A stretch of 10,657 bases of DNA, from assembly GCA_017543415.1 (NCBI GenBank), contig JAFYGD010000235.1:1-10657 (forward strand), given 5' to 3'. Position numbers and translations under genes: made by a program. This DNA is from Eubacterium sp. GTDB taxonomy: Bacteria; Bacillota; Clostridia; Oscillospirales; Acutalibacteraceae. This document shows, piece after piece, positions 1 through 6,424 of this stretch; the first letter of the stretch is position 1, and each line of letters starts with the position of its first letter. The notes beneath the pieces are model-generated. The model ran no database searches, was not told where the DNA came from, and saw only the letters and a list, made by a program, of their open reading frames with translations.

Positions 1-24
1 ACACCCATATGGGTGTCTTTTTTT
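1..24 (+). terminator. Rho-independent terminator of a gene left of the window
   Basis: A 6-bp stem (ACACCC 1-6 with GGGTGT 11-16) closes a 4-base ATAT loop and is followed by C and seven T (18-24). This is the form of an intrinsic terminator for rightward transcription. The stem starts at the first base of the window, so it may be longer and the gene it ends is not visible. Confidence 0.7.
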
Positions 25-132
25 GGTATTAATAGGCTCGAACCTGTGAGGGATACGGAGAACTCGGCGTTTTACCGCCGAGGCTCGACAGAAAAACAGT
101 CCTGCGGACTGTTTTGAAGTATCCCTGATACC
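25..132. other. Hairpin-rich non-coding segment, nested helices
   Basis: No coding region is supported here. Complementary pairs nest: GGTATTA (25-31) with TGATACC (126-132, one G-U wobble), then GGGATAC (50-56) with GTATCCC (119-125). Inside lie two hairpins: CTCGGCG (63-69) with CGCCGAG (76-82), and a 10-bp stem AAAACAGTCC (93-102) with GGACTGTTTT (106-115) on a 3-base loop. Read as RNA this gives a three-way junction on a two-part basal helix. It could be a structured RNA, part of a 3' untranslated region, or a small non-autonomous repeat. The strand is not determined. I recognise no known RNA family. Confidence 0.5.
36..47 (+). repeat. 12-bp direct repeat, left copy
   Basis: GCTCGAACCTGT occurs here and again, exactly, at 175-186. 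The two copies enclose 127 bp that contain most of the hairpin-rich segment. An exact 12-mer twice within about 250 bp is unlikely by chance, so this may be a target duplication or a recombination scar. Its reverse complement contains TTCGAGC, which resembles a tRNA T-loop, but the flanks do not form a T stem. Confidence 0.55.
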
Positions 133-174
133 CTGCGCCCTTTCCGCTGCACGCATAGTATAAGTGGGGCATTT

Positions 175-186
175 GCTCGAACCTGT
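175..186 (+). repeat. 12-bp direct repeat, right copy
   Basis: Second exact copy of GCTCGAACCTGT (first at 36-47), with the start-to-start distance 139 bp. It lies just before the short tandem repeat at 195-226. Confidence 0.55.
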
Positions 187-194
187 TGAAGAAT

Positions 195-226
195 AATTCC
201 TAATTCCGAATTCCGAACCCCGAATT
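195..226. repeat. Short 7-bp tandem repeat
   Basis: Four and a half units of a 7-bp motif run head to tail: AATTCCT, AATTCCG, AATTCCG, AACCCCG, AATT. Two units are identical and the others differ by one or two bases. It lies between the right 12-bp repeat and the operon terminator, outside any gene. Confidence 0.6.
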
Positions 227-254
227 AAAAAAGACGGGCATTGCCCGTCTTTTT
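227..254 (-). terminator. Terminator of the ftsE-ftsX-M23 operon (bidirectional form)
   Basis: A 7-bp stem (GACGGGC 233-239 with GCCCGTC 243-249) has a 3-base loop. It is flanked by six A on the left and five T on the right, so it can end transcription from either side. It lies 13 bp beyond the stop codon of the M23 peptidase gene read leftward, so its main role is most likely to end that operon. Confidence 0.85.
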
Positions 255-262
255 GTTATGTA

Positions 263-1510
263 TTAAAGATAACTCAGCGGATTTACGCGCGTTCCGTTTA
301 CACGCACCTCAAAGTGACAGTGAGGACCGGTTGAATTACCCGTTGAGCCGCTTGAGGCAATCTGCTGACCCCTTGAAACATGGTCGCCTACGCCAACAAG
401 CAGGGTTGTATTATGCGCATAAAGCGTTGAAAGACCGTTGCCGTGGTCAACTATAAGATAGTGGCCGTAGCTGTAATTCAGGTTCTTGGCAACGATAACC
501 GTTCCTGCTTCCGCAGCGCAAACCGCTGTTCCGCTTGGGCACGGGAAATCAACGCCGCCGTGGTAACGTCCGCTTGAATAATTGGGATAACCGGCGGAAA
601 TTGAGCGGTAAGCCGTAGGATAGCCGAGAGTTCCGCTGTGGGAGCCGTCGCCGTAGGAGCCGCCTATGCTGCCCGTTCCGTCGCCGTGGGAAGCTCTTGC
701 ATAGGCTGCCTGAATATCCCTTTCAACCTCTGCTGCTTCTTCCCTGTTGTCGCTGATAGCCTCCTGATACTCGGCGGTTTCGCTTGCGAGCTTGCGCATT
801 AAAGCGTTAGCCTTTGAAACCTCCGCGTCAAGAACGCTTTTTGAAGCCTCAATTTTGGAAATGTTTTCCTCAAGCTCTTTTTTGTTTTCCTCAAGCTTAA
901 CCTTATCCTCGTTAAGCTTATTGATTTTTGATTCAAGAGCAGCCTTTGCCTTTTCAATTTCGCTCATTTTTTCCATTAAGCCGTTGAGGATTGCGCTGTC
1001 CTGTTCGGAAACGGAGCGAATCATCTGTGAACGGGTAAGGATTGAGCTTATATCGGTACTCGTCATAAGCACCTCAAGGCTGCTTGCGTGGCCGGAAACG
1101 TACATTGCACGCAGGCGCTGACAGTATTCCTCAAAGTTTTTATCAAACTCCTTCTGCATTCTGTCAATTTCAGCCTGGGTTTTTTTGATTTCGTCTTCGG
1201 TATTAACAATATCCTCTTCAATCTGCGTAATCTGACGCTGAAGGGCGTCTGCGTCATCCTGAAGAACGTCAATTTCATCCTGCATAAGGCTGATTTTTTT
1301 ATCAAGCGCAGTAATGGTTTCCTGGGTTTCTTCCTTTTTTTCTGCAAGCTTGTCAATCTCTGCCTGTGCCTTTTCAATCTGAGCTTCGATTTTCTGCTTT
1401 TTCTCTTTAAGGTCGCTTATATCGTCTGCATACGCAGAGGCAGCAGAAAATACCGTAAAGCAAAGTGCAAGCAGAACAGCAAAGCTGCGTTTTAAATATT
1501 TAGATAGCAC
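263..1510 (-). CDS. Secreted M23 peptidoglycan endopeptidase with coiled coil (EnvC/PcsB-like FtsEX partner)
   Basis: This 415-residue protein probably cuts peptide cross-links in peptidoglycan outside the membrane during division. Residues 1-28 are a signal peptide with likely cleavage after the A-Y-A at 26-28. Residues 31-270 are an almost continuous charged coiled coil, 275-296 a Gly/Ser/His-rich linker, and 310-415 an M23 (LytM) domain. The M23 zinc and catalytic residues are all present: H317 and D321 (HGGVD), H366 (YAH), H397 and H399 (PHCH). EnvC itself has lost these, so this enzyme should be a hydrolase rather than only an activator. The start is GTG at 1508-1510, with AGGAAGG upstream (1522-1528), and overlaps the end of ftsX by 11 bases. 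As the third gene after ftsE and ftsX it parallels PcsB and CwlO, which FtsEX controls through the coiled coil. The domain call is firm; activation by FtsEX is inferred from family knowledge and position. Confidence 0.93.
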   Translation of the reverse strand: MLSKYLKRSFAVLLALCFTVFSAASAYADDISDLKEKKQKIEAQIEKAQAEIDKLAEKKEETQETITALDKKISLMQDEIDVLQDDADALQRQITQIEEDIVNTEDEIKKTQAEIDRMQKEFDKNFEEYCQRLRAMYVSGHASSLEVLMTSTDISSILTRSQMIRSVSEQDSAILNGLMEKMSEIEKAKAALESKINKLNEDKVKLEENKKELEENISKIEASKSVLDAEVSKANALMRKLASETAEYQEAISDNREEAAEVERDIQAAYARASHGDGTGSIGGSYGDGSHSGTLGYPTAYRSISAGYPNYSSGRYHGGVDFPCPSGTAVCAAEAGTVIVAKNLNYSYGHYLIVDHGNGLSTLYAHNTTLLVGVGDHVSRGQQIASSGSTGNSTGPHCHFEVRVNGTRVNPLSYL

Positions 1511-2420
1511 TTATCTCACTGCCTTCCTTATTCAAATATCTTCTCATTGTAATCAGCGAGCCGCCGACGCCGCTTACAATACCGATTGCAACGAAGATGC
1601 CGAGCATCTGCCATGCGTAATCAATAAAGTTGAGCGGAACAATCTGAATAGCCTTGAACAAATCGCTGAACTGCTGAATTGCAAAATCATACGCAAGCCA
1701 TACCACCCCGAGCGAAGCAACGCCCGAAATAACGCCGATAAGGCAACCCTCTACAACAAACGGAAGCCTTACGAAGGAGTTTGTTGCGCCTACGGATTTC
1801 ATAATACTGATTTCAAGACGGCGCGAATAAACCGTAAGCTTGATTGTGTTTGAAATAATGAACAGTGAAATTGCAAACAGCACGGCAATAATTATAATTG
1901 CAATAATGCTTATTCCATGGCTGATAGTATCAAGCTTTTTGGCAAGGTCGGTATTCTGGCGGATAGTATAAATGTGGTCAAGCTTTTTAATCTGCTTAAC
2001 CGTTGTTGAAAACTTTGTAAGGTCGTCAACGGTAATCTTATACGCGTCCGGAAGCGGAATATCAGAGCTTACCTCCGTAAAGAAGCGCGCCTGGGCGTCC
2101 TCCATGGTTTTAAGCTGGTCTGCCCACGCCTCCTCCTTTGAAACAAATTCAACAAGCTCAATGTTCGGAATAGCCTTAAGCTTTTCGCCCATTTCGCTAA
2201 TCTGTTCATCGGTGGTATTATCGTCAATGAAAACCATAATTACGTTTTCATCTTCAATTCTTTCAACAATTGAGTTGATGTTAAGGAACATCATTGAAGC
2301 GGAGCCGATAAGCACAAGGCAGCAGAGCAGTACGGCAATTGAGGCAAAGCTCATCATACGGTTTGTCCAAGTGTTTTTTAAGCCCTCTTTAATAAGGTAT
2401 CTTAAGCTTGATGCTGTCAT
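1500..2420 (-). CDS. ftsX: Cell division protein FtsX
   Basis: FtsX is the membrane subunit of the FtsEX complex, which uses ATP hydrolysis by FtsE to activate peptidoglycan hydrolases at the division site. The 306 residues show the FtsX plan: a cytoplasmic N-terminus, TM1 at about 24-46, a large extracellular loop at 47-165 (the hydrolase-binding part in studied homologues), then TM2 at 170-192, TM3 at 222-245 and TM4 at 269-292. The conserved stretch R-L-E-I-x-I-M-K-x-V-G-A-T (201-213), just after TM2, is diagnostic of the FtsX/permease fold. The ATG start shares one base with the ftsE stop (TAATG), and a strong site AGGGAGGTG lies just upstream (2428-2436) inside ftsE, so translation is probably coupled. 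Length is normal for the family. The gene pair rules out a general lipoprotein exporter as the simpler reading. Confidence 0.95.
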   Translation of the reverse strand: MTASSLRYLIKEGLKNTWTNRMMSFASIAVLLCCLVLIGSASMMFLNINSIVERIEDENVIMVFIDDNTTDEQISEMGEKLKAIPNIELVEFVSKEEAWADQLKTMEDAQARFFTEVSSDIPLPDAYKITVDDLTKFSTTVKQIKKLDHIYTIRQNTDLAKKLDTISHGISIIAIIIIAVLFAISLFIISNTIKLTVYSRRLEISIMKSVGATNSFVRLPFVVEGCLIGVISGVASLGVVWLAYDFAIQQFSDLFKAIQIVPLNFIDYAWQMLGIFVAIGIVSGVGGSLITMRRYLNKEGSEISAI

Positions 2421-3325
2421 TACTGCTCACCTCCCTCTTCACTCTCTTCGGCAGGTATGTCAGCTTCCTGCGCAGCGTCCTCAAGTACGTCGTCGGCAAC
2501 CTCCTCAACCTCGGGCTCTTCCTCTTCGGCAGGCTCGGTGTTGGGAACAACGATGTTTTCAAAAACGTCTGTTACCTGGTCGTTCTGTACGCTTTCTTCA
2601 AAGTAGTACATATCGGTAACCTCTTCCTGCTTCTCGGTCTTGAACTGAGCGTAGGTGGGGTCCGGAGTATCGGAAACAACCTGGCCGTTCTGAATAACGA
2701 TTACCCTTCTCTGGAACGAGCGTACAAGCTCGTGCTCATGGGTAACCATAACTACGGTTGTTCCGCTGTTATTGATTTTTGTAAGAAGGTCAACGATTTC
2801 ATGGCTCATTTCGGGGTCAACGTTACCGGTAGGCTCGTCCGCAATAATAAGGTCCGGATTGTTAACAAGAGCTCTTGCAAGGGAAACACGCTGCTGCTCG
2901 CCGCCCGAAAGCTCGTTGGGCATAGAGCGCGCCTTCTTTGAAAGGCCTACAAGGGTAAGGATGTAGGGAACTCTTTTCCTGATGTCCTTTTCCTTTGCGC
3001 CGATAACGCGCATTGCAAACGCAACGTTATCGTAAACCGTCATTTTGGGAATAATTCTGAAATCCTGGAAAACGATACCCATAGTACGTCTGTAATACGG
3101 TACCTTCCTTTTTTTCAGGGTTGCGGAGGAATAGCCGTTAACGATAACCTCGCCTTCGGTGGGTTTTTCCTCATGCATTATCAACTTTAAGAAAGTACTT
3201 TTACCTGCGCCCGATGAGCCCACAACGAAAACAAATTCGCCGTCGTCAATTTTGATATTGACATTGTCAAGCGCTTTGGTACCGTTACTTTCGTATACCT
3301 TTGTAACATCCTTAAATTCAATCAC
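2420..3325 (-). CDS. ftsE: Cell division ATP-binding protein FtsE with long acidic C-terminal tail
   Basis: FtsE is the cytoplasmic ATPase of FtsEX. Residues 1-225 form a complete ABC domain: Walker A GSSGAGKS (36-43), Q-loop Q87, signature LSGGEQQR (139-146), Walker B LIIADE (159-164) and the switch histidine H196. The protein is 301 residues, whereas most FtsE are about 220-230. The extra 70 or so residues (about 231-301) are rich in Glu, Asp, Ala and Pro, lack predicted structure and end in a Glu/Gly-rich tail. The start is GTG at 3323-3325, nine bases after GGAG (3335-3338). A sigma-A promoter lies at 3388-3416, giving a leader of about 55 bases. The first gene of the operon, it overlaps ftsX by one base. 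Identity rests on the ABC motifs plus the adjacent ftsX. The role of the tail is unknown. Confidence 0.95.
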   Translation of the reverse strand: MIEFKDVTKVYESNGTKALDNVNIKIDDGEFVFVVGSSGAGKSTFLKLIMHEEKPTEGEVIVNGYSSATLKKRKVPYYRRTMGIVFQDFRIIPKMTVYDNVAFAMRVIGAKEKDIRKRVPYILTLVGLSKKARSMPNELSGGEQQRVSLARALVNNPDLIIADEPTGNVDPEMSHEIVDLLTKINNSGTTVVMVTHEHELVRSFQRRVIVIQNGQVVSDTPDPTYAQFKTEKQEEVTDMYYFEESVQNDQVTDVFENIVVPNTEPAEEEEPEVEEVADDVLEDAAQEADIPAEESEEGGEQ

Positions 3326-3387
3326 TTCGTTTTACTCCAATCGTAAAATAGTATGCCAAATAAAGGCATTACAGCCTTATCTTATAT

Positions 3388-3416
3388 ATAATATATCAAA
3401 CAAAAAGCATATGCAA
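3388..3416 (-). promoter_or_regulatory. Sigma-A type promoter of ftsE operon
   Basis: On the minus strand, TTGCAT (3411-3416) serves as the -35 and TATTAT (3388-3393) as the -10, separated by exactly 17 bp. They match the consensus at 4 and 5 of 6 bases. Transcription would start near 3381, about 55 bases before the GTG start of ftsE. Confidence 0.65.
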
Positions 3417-3470
3417 GTCTTTTTTGTTGTTTTTTTGTAAATATTGTAACATTTGTGTAAACGAAAGCTC

Positions 3471-3571
3471 CCCTGTAAAAGGCGAGGTGCGATAACGGTC
3501 TTTGCTTTGTAAGTATTGTTTCCCGCAGCCTTAATCTTAACCTTGATTTTATAGGTTTTGCCTTTTTTCAT
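3471..3571 (-). pseudogene. Probable remnant of a surface-protein Ig-like repeat
   Basis: The minus strand reads M-K-K-G-K-T-Y-K-I-K-V-K-I-K-A-A-G-N-N, followed by T-Y-K-A-K-T-V. This is the pattern of the last strands of bacterial Ig-like or fibronectin-like repeats in Clostridia surface proteins, in which KGTYKIKVKVTAKGN...YK...KTV is typical. Only about 25-30 residues match. The reading frame then continues into unrelated sequence and through the ftsE promoter, and there is no matching sequence upstream. I therefore read it as a broken end piece, not a gene. A chance lysine-rich reading of AT-rich DNA is the alternative. The boundaries are approximate. Confidence 0.35.
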
Positions 3572-3652
3572 TTTGAACAATCTTTTCGTTATTTGTTGAT
3601 TTAATTTTATCAAAATTATTATTCAATGTAAAGAAATTATAAAAACTATAAA

Positions 3653-3681
3653 TTGACAAGCGCGTTTTGATTTGATAAAAT
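3653..3681 (+). promoter_or_regulatory. Near-consensus sigma-A promoter of the phosphoesterase gene
   Basis: TTGACA (3653-3658, perfect -35) and TAAAAT (3676-3681, 5 of 6 for -10) are spaced by exactly 17 bp. The start point would be near 3688, only about 12 bases before the ATG at 3700, which leaves a very short leader. Confidence 0.75.
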
Positions 3682-3699
3682 TCGATTTGGTGATGATTT

Positions 3700-5043
3700 A
3701 TGAAAGAATTTCTTAAAAAGACAGGAAAAACAATAGGAATAATTCTTGCCTGCGTTGTGGGCTTTCTTGCAGTTCTTTGCGTTATAACCCTTTGCTGGGG
3801 GGCAGCGCAGAGAAATACGGGAACCGTAACCGAACAGCTTCCCGTTGTTGCTGAGGATTTCACCCCGACGGTGCGTTTAGTAGTTATGACCGATACGCAT
3901 AACGAAAACGAAAACGTTGCGGACGCTATTGACACGGCGTACAGGCTTTTTGACAGCGACAAGGAGTACAAGGGCGTTGACGGCTTTGTATGCCTCGGCG
4001 ACTTTTCAAGCGTAGGCGGCAAGGACGATTATATCAATTACAACAACACCGTTAAGGAGCACGTAAGAAAAGAAACTCCGTTTATAACCATTCACGGAAA
4101 CCACGAATTCAAGGATAAAAACTACAAGGAATACTTTAACGAGGTTTTCGGCGCGGAGTGCAACACGGTAACGGAAATCAGCGGCTTTTCCTGCATTGCA
4201 TTTTCGGGCGAGCGCTCGCTTACAGAGTGGACCTTTACGCCGAAAAGCCTTAAATGGCTTTCGGATTCTATTGAGGACGCGGAGGAAAAATACGACGGCA
4301 AACCGATTTTCGTTTTCACTCACCCGCACCCGTGGGGAACGGTTTACGGAAGCACCGTCTGGGGCGACCCGCAGCTTAACGTTGTACTTAACGGCCACAC
4401 AAGCGTAATTGATTTTTCGGGCCATTCGCATTTCCCGTTAAACGACCCGAGAAGTATTAACCAGTCCTCATACACCACGGTAGGCTGCGGCGCCATGGCC
4501 CGCTTTGAGCTTGACAACAACTACATTGTTGGACAGCACCCCGACGGTTACGAGGACGCTGCACAGATTTGCATTGTTGAAGCGGACGACGACGGCAGCG
4601 TAAGACTCCGCGGTTATGATTTGCTTTCGGATACATATTTCTGCGACTACTATATTGAAAACGTAAACGATAAAAGCGCTTATCCGTACACCTACAAAAA
4701 TATGAAGGCTCATGACAAGGCGCCGGTTTTCAGGGCTGAAACCAAGGCAACCGCAAAGACGAACGAAAACGGCGAATGGATACTTTCGTTTGACGAGGCG
4801 CAGGCGGCAGAGGGTTACATTGTTCACGAATACAAGGTTGAGATTAAAGATGCAGGCGGCGCAACCGTTTTCAAAAAGAACTTTATTAACGATTACTATA
4901 TAATTGACGGTGACGACACCGCCGATTTGAACCTCGGCACAGGCACATTGCAGGCGGGTGAAACCTATACGGCAATCGTCCGTGCGGAAAGCGCGTACCA
5001 CCTTTATTCGGAAACGGTTGACCTCACCTTTACGGCAGAATAA
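3700..5043 (+). CDS. Membrane-anchored calcineurin-like metallophosphoesterase
   Basis: The 447-residue protein probably hydrolyses phosphate mono- or diesters on the outer face of the membrane. A basic N-terminus (K2, K6, K7, K10) and one hydrophobic segment (11-34) form a signal anchor, placing the rest outside. The phosphoesterase domain (about 57-310) has every metal-binding motif in order: D65-x-H67, G100-D101, the GNHE motif at 133-136, H208, and GHSH at 241-244. Residues about 342-447 form a beta-rich domain resembling fibronectin type III, a common C-terminal partner in secreted Clostridia phosphoesterases. The ATG at 3700 is preceded by a weak GGTGA (3689-3693). The gene is a single transcription unit with its own promoter and a terminator at 5051-5081. 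The substrate is not shown by the sequence; nucleotides, phospholipids, teichoic acids or sugar phosphates are all possible. Confidence 0.9.
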   Translation: MKEFLKKTGKTIGIILACVVGFLAVLCVITLCWGAAQRNTGTVTEQLPVVAEDFTPTVRLVVMTDTHNENENVADAIDTAYRLFDSDKEYKGVDGFVCLGDFSSVGGKDDYINYNNTVKEHVRKETPFITIHGNHEFKDKNYKEYFNEVFGAECNTVTEISGFSCIAFSGERSLTEWTFTPKSLKWLSDSIEDAEEKYDGKPIFVFTHPHPWGTVYGSTVWGDPQLNVVLNGHTSVIDFSGHSHFPLNDPRSINQSSYTTVGCGAMARFELDNNYIVGQHPDGYEDAAQICIVEADDDGSVRLRGYDLLSDTYFCDYYIENVNDKSAYPYTYKNMKAHDKAPVFRAETKATAKTNENGEWILSFDEAQAAEGYIVHEYKVEIKDAGGATVFKKNFINDYYIIDGDDTADLNLGTGTLQAGETYTAIVRAESAYHLYSETVDLTFTAE

Positions 5044-5050
5044 ACATTTT

Positions 5051-5081
5051 AAAAATTCCCGACGGAAGTCGGGATTTTTTT
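5051..5081 (+). terminator. Terminator of the phosphoesterase gene
   Basis: A 7-bp stem (TCCCGAC 5057-5063 with GTCGGGA 5068-5074) on a GGAA loop is followed by seven T (5075-5081). It begins eight bases after the stop codon and ends just two bases before the -35 of the next promoter, cleanly separating the two units. Confidence 0.9.
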
Positions 5082-5082
5082 A

Positions 5083-5111
5083 TTGCCAAATACTTTAAAG
5101 TATTATATAAT
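5083..5111 (+). promoter_or_regulatory. Sigma-A promoter of the transporter cluster
   Basis: TTGCCA (5083-5088, 5 of 6) and TATAAT (5106-5111, perfect) are spaced by exactly 17 bp. The start point would be near 5118, about 23 bases before the ATG of the transporter, with a site AGAGGCAAGGA in between. Confidence 0.8.
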
Positions 5112-5121
5112 TTAAAGTATA
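5089..5121 (+). promoter_or_regulatory. Tandem operator-like palindromes over the transporter promoter
   Basis: AATACTTTAAAGTATT (5089-5104) is a perfect 16-bp palindrome filling the promoter spacer. A second 16-mer, TATAATTTAAAGTATA (5106-5121), matches the first at 13 of 16 bases and is palindromic at 7 of 8 pairs. It covers the -10 and the likely start point. Their centres are 17 bp apart. A dimeric repressor bound here would block RNA polymerase. No regulator gene lies in the window, so the regulator family is unknown. Confidence 0.65.
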
Positions 5122-5140
5122 GAGTAAAAGAGGCAAGGAT

Positions 5141-6361
5141 ATGAAAAAAGACAGAAAACAGTCCTTGGTACTGATTATAGCTTTGTGTTGGGTTGCCTAC
5201 ACCGTTGCTTACATAGGCAGGCTTAACCTCAACGCATATATAGAGCCTATAAGGGACCAGCTCGGCGCAAGTAAAACCGAGCTTGGACTTGTGAGCTCTT
5301 TTTTCTTTTTTTCATACGGCGCGGGCCAGCTTGTTCACGGTATACTCTCAAAAAAATACAACACCCGTTTTTCCGTAACCGCCGCGCTTTGCGGAAGCGC
5401 CGCCGTCAATCTTGCAATGGCGTTATGCACAAGCCCCTCCGCAATGAAATACATCTGGCTTTTAAACGGCTTTTTCCAGTCAATACTGTGGAGTTCGGTA
5501 ATCAAAACGCTTGCCGACCGCCTTCCCGACGATATGCTGCCGAAGGCAATTATGGTAATGAGCACTCCGCCCGCAATAGGAACCTTCCTTGTTTACGGAA
5601 TGTCCGCCCTGCTTTCGGCTGCGGGCGTAAGCTACAAAACCGTTTTTATTATCCCCGCGGTTCTTCTCGGTATTTCGGGCTGCGCATGGTTTGTTTTAAT
5701 CCGCACCGCAGACAGAACCGAAACCCCGAAGCCCGCCGAAGCTAAAAAGCGTGTTGCTCTTACTCCTGCATTTATATTCGGCGCGGTGCTGCTTTGCTTT
5801 GCGGCGATTTCAAACGGCTTTATCAAAGACGGCGTAACAACCTGGACTCCTTCAATCCTCAAGGAGCGTTACGGTATGAAGGAAGCGCTTTCAATTCTTG
5901 TTACCGTTATCCTTCCGCTGATTGCGGTAATAGGCGCGTGGTTTTCAACCGCTCTTCATAAAATTCAGAAAAACACTTCCGTACTTAACGGCTCTCTGTA
6001 TTTTGCGGAAAGTCTGATTTTGCTTTTCGTTCTTTTACAGGCGCGCGCTTCGGTTAAAAGCCCCGTGCTTTTAATTGTACTTTTCAGCATTTCGGCAATG
6101 CTGATGAGCGCCGTCAACAACGTAATTACAAGCATTATTCCTTTATATATGCGCGACAGAGCGGCGCCCGGACTCCTTGCAGGCGTGCTCGACACCTTCT
6201 GCTACGTAGGAAGCACGCTCAGCACGGGGCTGCTCGGCTATATTTCCGATAAAAGCTCCTGGAACGGCGTTTTCCTTTGCCTTTTCATTTTCGGTGCGGC
6301 TGCGTTTTGCGCCTGCGTAATATCAGCCGTAAGCGGTAAAAAACAAATCCGTCCGGATTAA
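5141..6361 (+). CDS. MFS transporter, organophosphate:phosphate antiporter (GlpT/UhpT)-like
   Basis: A 406-residue membrane protein with about 12 membrane segments, two halves split by a basic loop near 188-206. TM1 carries A-Y-x-x-x-Y-x-G-R-L-N, placing R27 where GlpT has its first phosphate-binding arginine. In TM7, residues 227-242 (F-I-K-D-G-V-T-T-W-T-P-S-I-L-K-E) follow GlpT's L-L-R-Y-G-I-L-D-W-S-P-T-Y-L-K-E, so K229 sits at the second arginine. These two basic sites bind phosphate in that family, which supports import of a phosphorylated organic compound. The GlpT comparison is from memory. The A-G-Q-L-V-H-G-I-L-S-K-K stretch (61-72) is the usual MFS loop 2-3. It is the first gene of the cluster, under a promoter with operator-like palindromes. 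No terminator follows. The substrate is not defined; an uncharged-sugar MFS carrier is the alternative. Confidence 0.82.
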   Translation: MKKDRKQSLVLIIALCWVAYTVAYIGRLNLNAYIEPIRDQLGASKTELGLVSSFFFFSYGAGQLVHGILSKKYNTRFSVTAALCGSAAVNLAMALCTSPSAMKYIWLLNGFFQSILWSSVIKTLADRLPDDMLPKAIMVMSTPPAIGTFLVYGMSALLSAAGVSYKTVFIIPAVLLGISGCAWFVLIRTADRTETPKPAEAKKRVALTPAFIFGAVLLCFAAISNGFIKDGVTTWTPSILKERYGMKEALSILVTVILPLIAVIGAWFSTALHKIQKNTSVLNGSLYFAESLILLFVLLQARASVKSPVLLIVLFSISAMLMSAVNNVITSIIPLYMRDRAAPGLLAGVLDTFCYVGSTLSTGLLGYISDKSSWNGVFLCLFIFGAAAFCACVISAVSGKKQIRPD

Positions 6362-6378
6362 ACCGAACAAGGAATTTA

Positions 6379-6408
6379 TTGAACAACAGTCTATTATCAT
6401 GATATAAT
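6379..6408 (+). promoter_or_regulatory. Possible internal promoter before the EEP-fold gene
   Basis: TTGAAC (6379-6384, 4 of 6) and a perfect TATAAT (6403-6408) are spaced by 18 bp in the 63-bp gap after the transporter gene. The start point would fall near 6415, inside the ribosome-binding site. It could add transcription of the downstream genes independent of the main operator. Confidence 0.45.
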
Positions 6409-6424
6409 ACTCGGGGGTGAAAGT

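Larger units (their letters stand above)
3326..3699. other. Divergent intergenic region between ftsE and the phosphoesterase gene
   Basis: This 374-bp AT-rich stretch has no intact gene. From left to right it holds the ftsE leader with a small hairpin (AAGGC with GCCTT, about 3363-3378), the leftward ftsE promoter, a run rich in T (3418-3437), a probable coding remnant on the minus strand (about 3471-3571), and the rightward promoter of the phosphoesterase gene. I see no terminator or RNA gene in it. Confidence 0.7.

Noticed and set aside
25..132. tRNA gene on the minus strand (T-loop-like TTCGAGC and a 7-bp outer helix)
   Set aside because: The flanks of TTCGAGC do not form a T stem, no D arm or anticodon arm fits, and the same 12-mer recurs at 175-186 without any tRNA context.
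792..1495. Plus-strand open frames opposite the M23 gene
   Set aside because: They are antisense readings of the repetitive Glu/Lys coiled-coil codons and give Ser/Phe/Leu-rich products with no domain.
1500..3325. LolCDE/MacB-type exporter rather than FtsEX
   Set aside because: The permease is about 300 residues with four membrane segments and the R-L-E-I-x-I-M-K-x-V-G-A-T motif, the pair is followed by a coiled-coil peptidoglycan hydrolase, and overlaps match the FtsEX arrangement.
3377..3613. Intact 78-residue minus-strand gene
   Set aside because: Only the middle resembles a known repeat; the rest runs through the ftsE promoter and is low-complexity. I report a remnant instead.
3549..4022. 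Minus-strand open frame over the start of the phosphoesterase gene
   Set aside because: It overlaps a well-supported gene and its promoter, and its product has no recognisable motif.
6395..6404. 10-bp palindrome TATCATGATA at the internal promoter as an operator
   Set aside because: It does not extend beyond 10 bp, has no second copy, and AT-rich promoters give such short palindromes easily.
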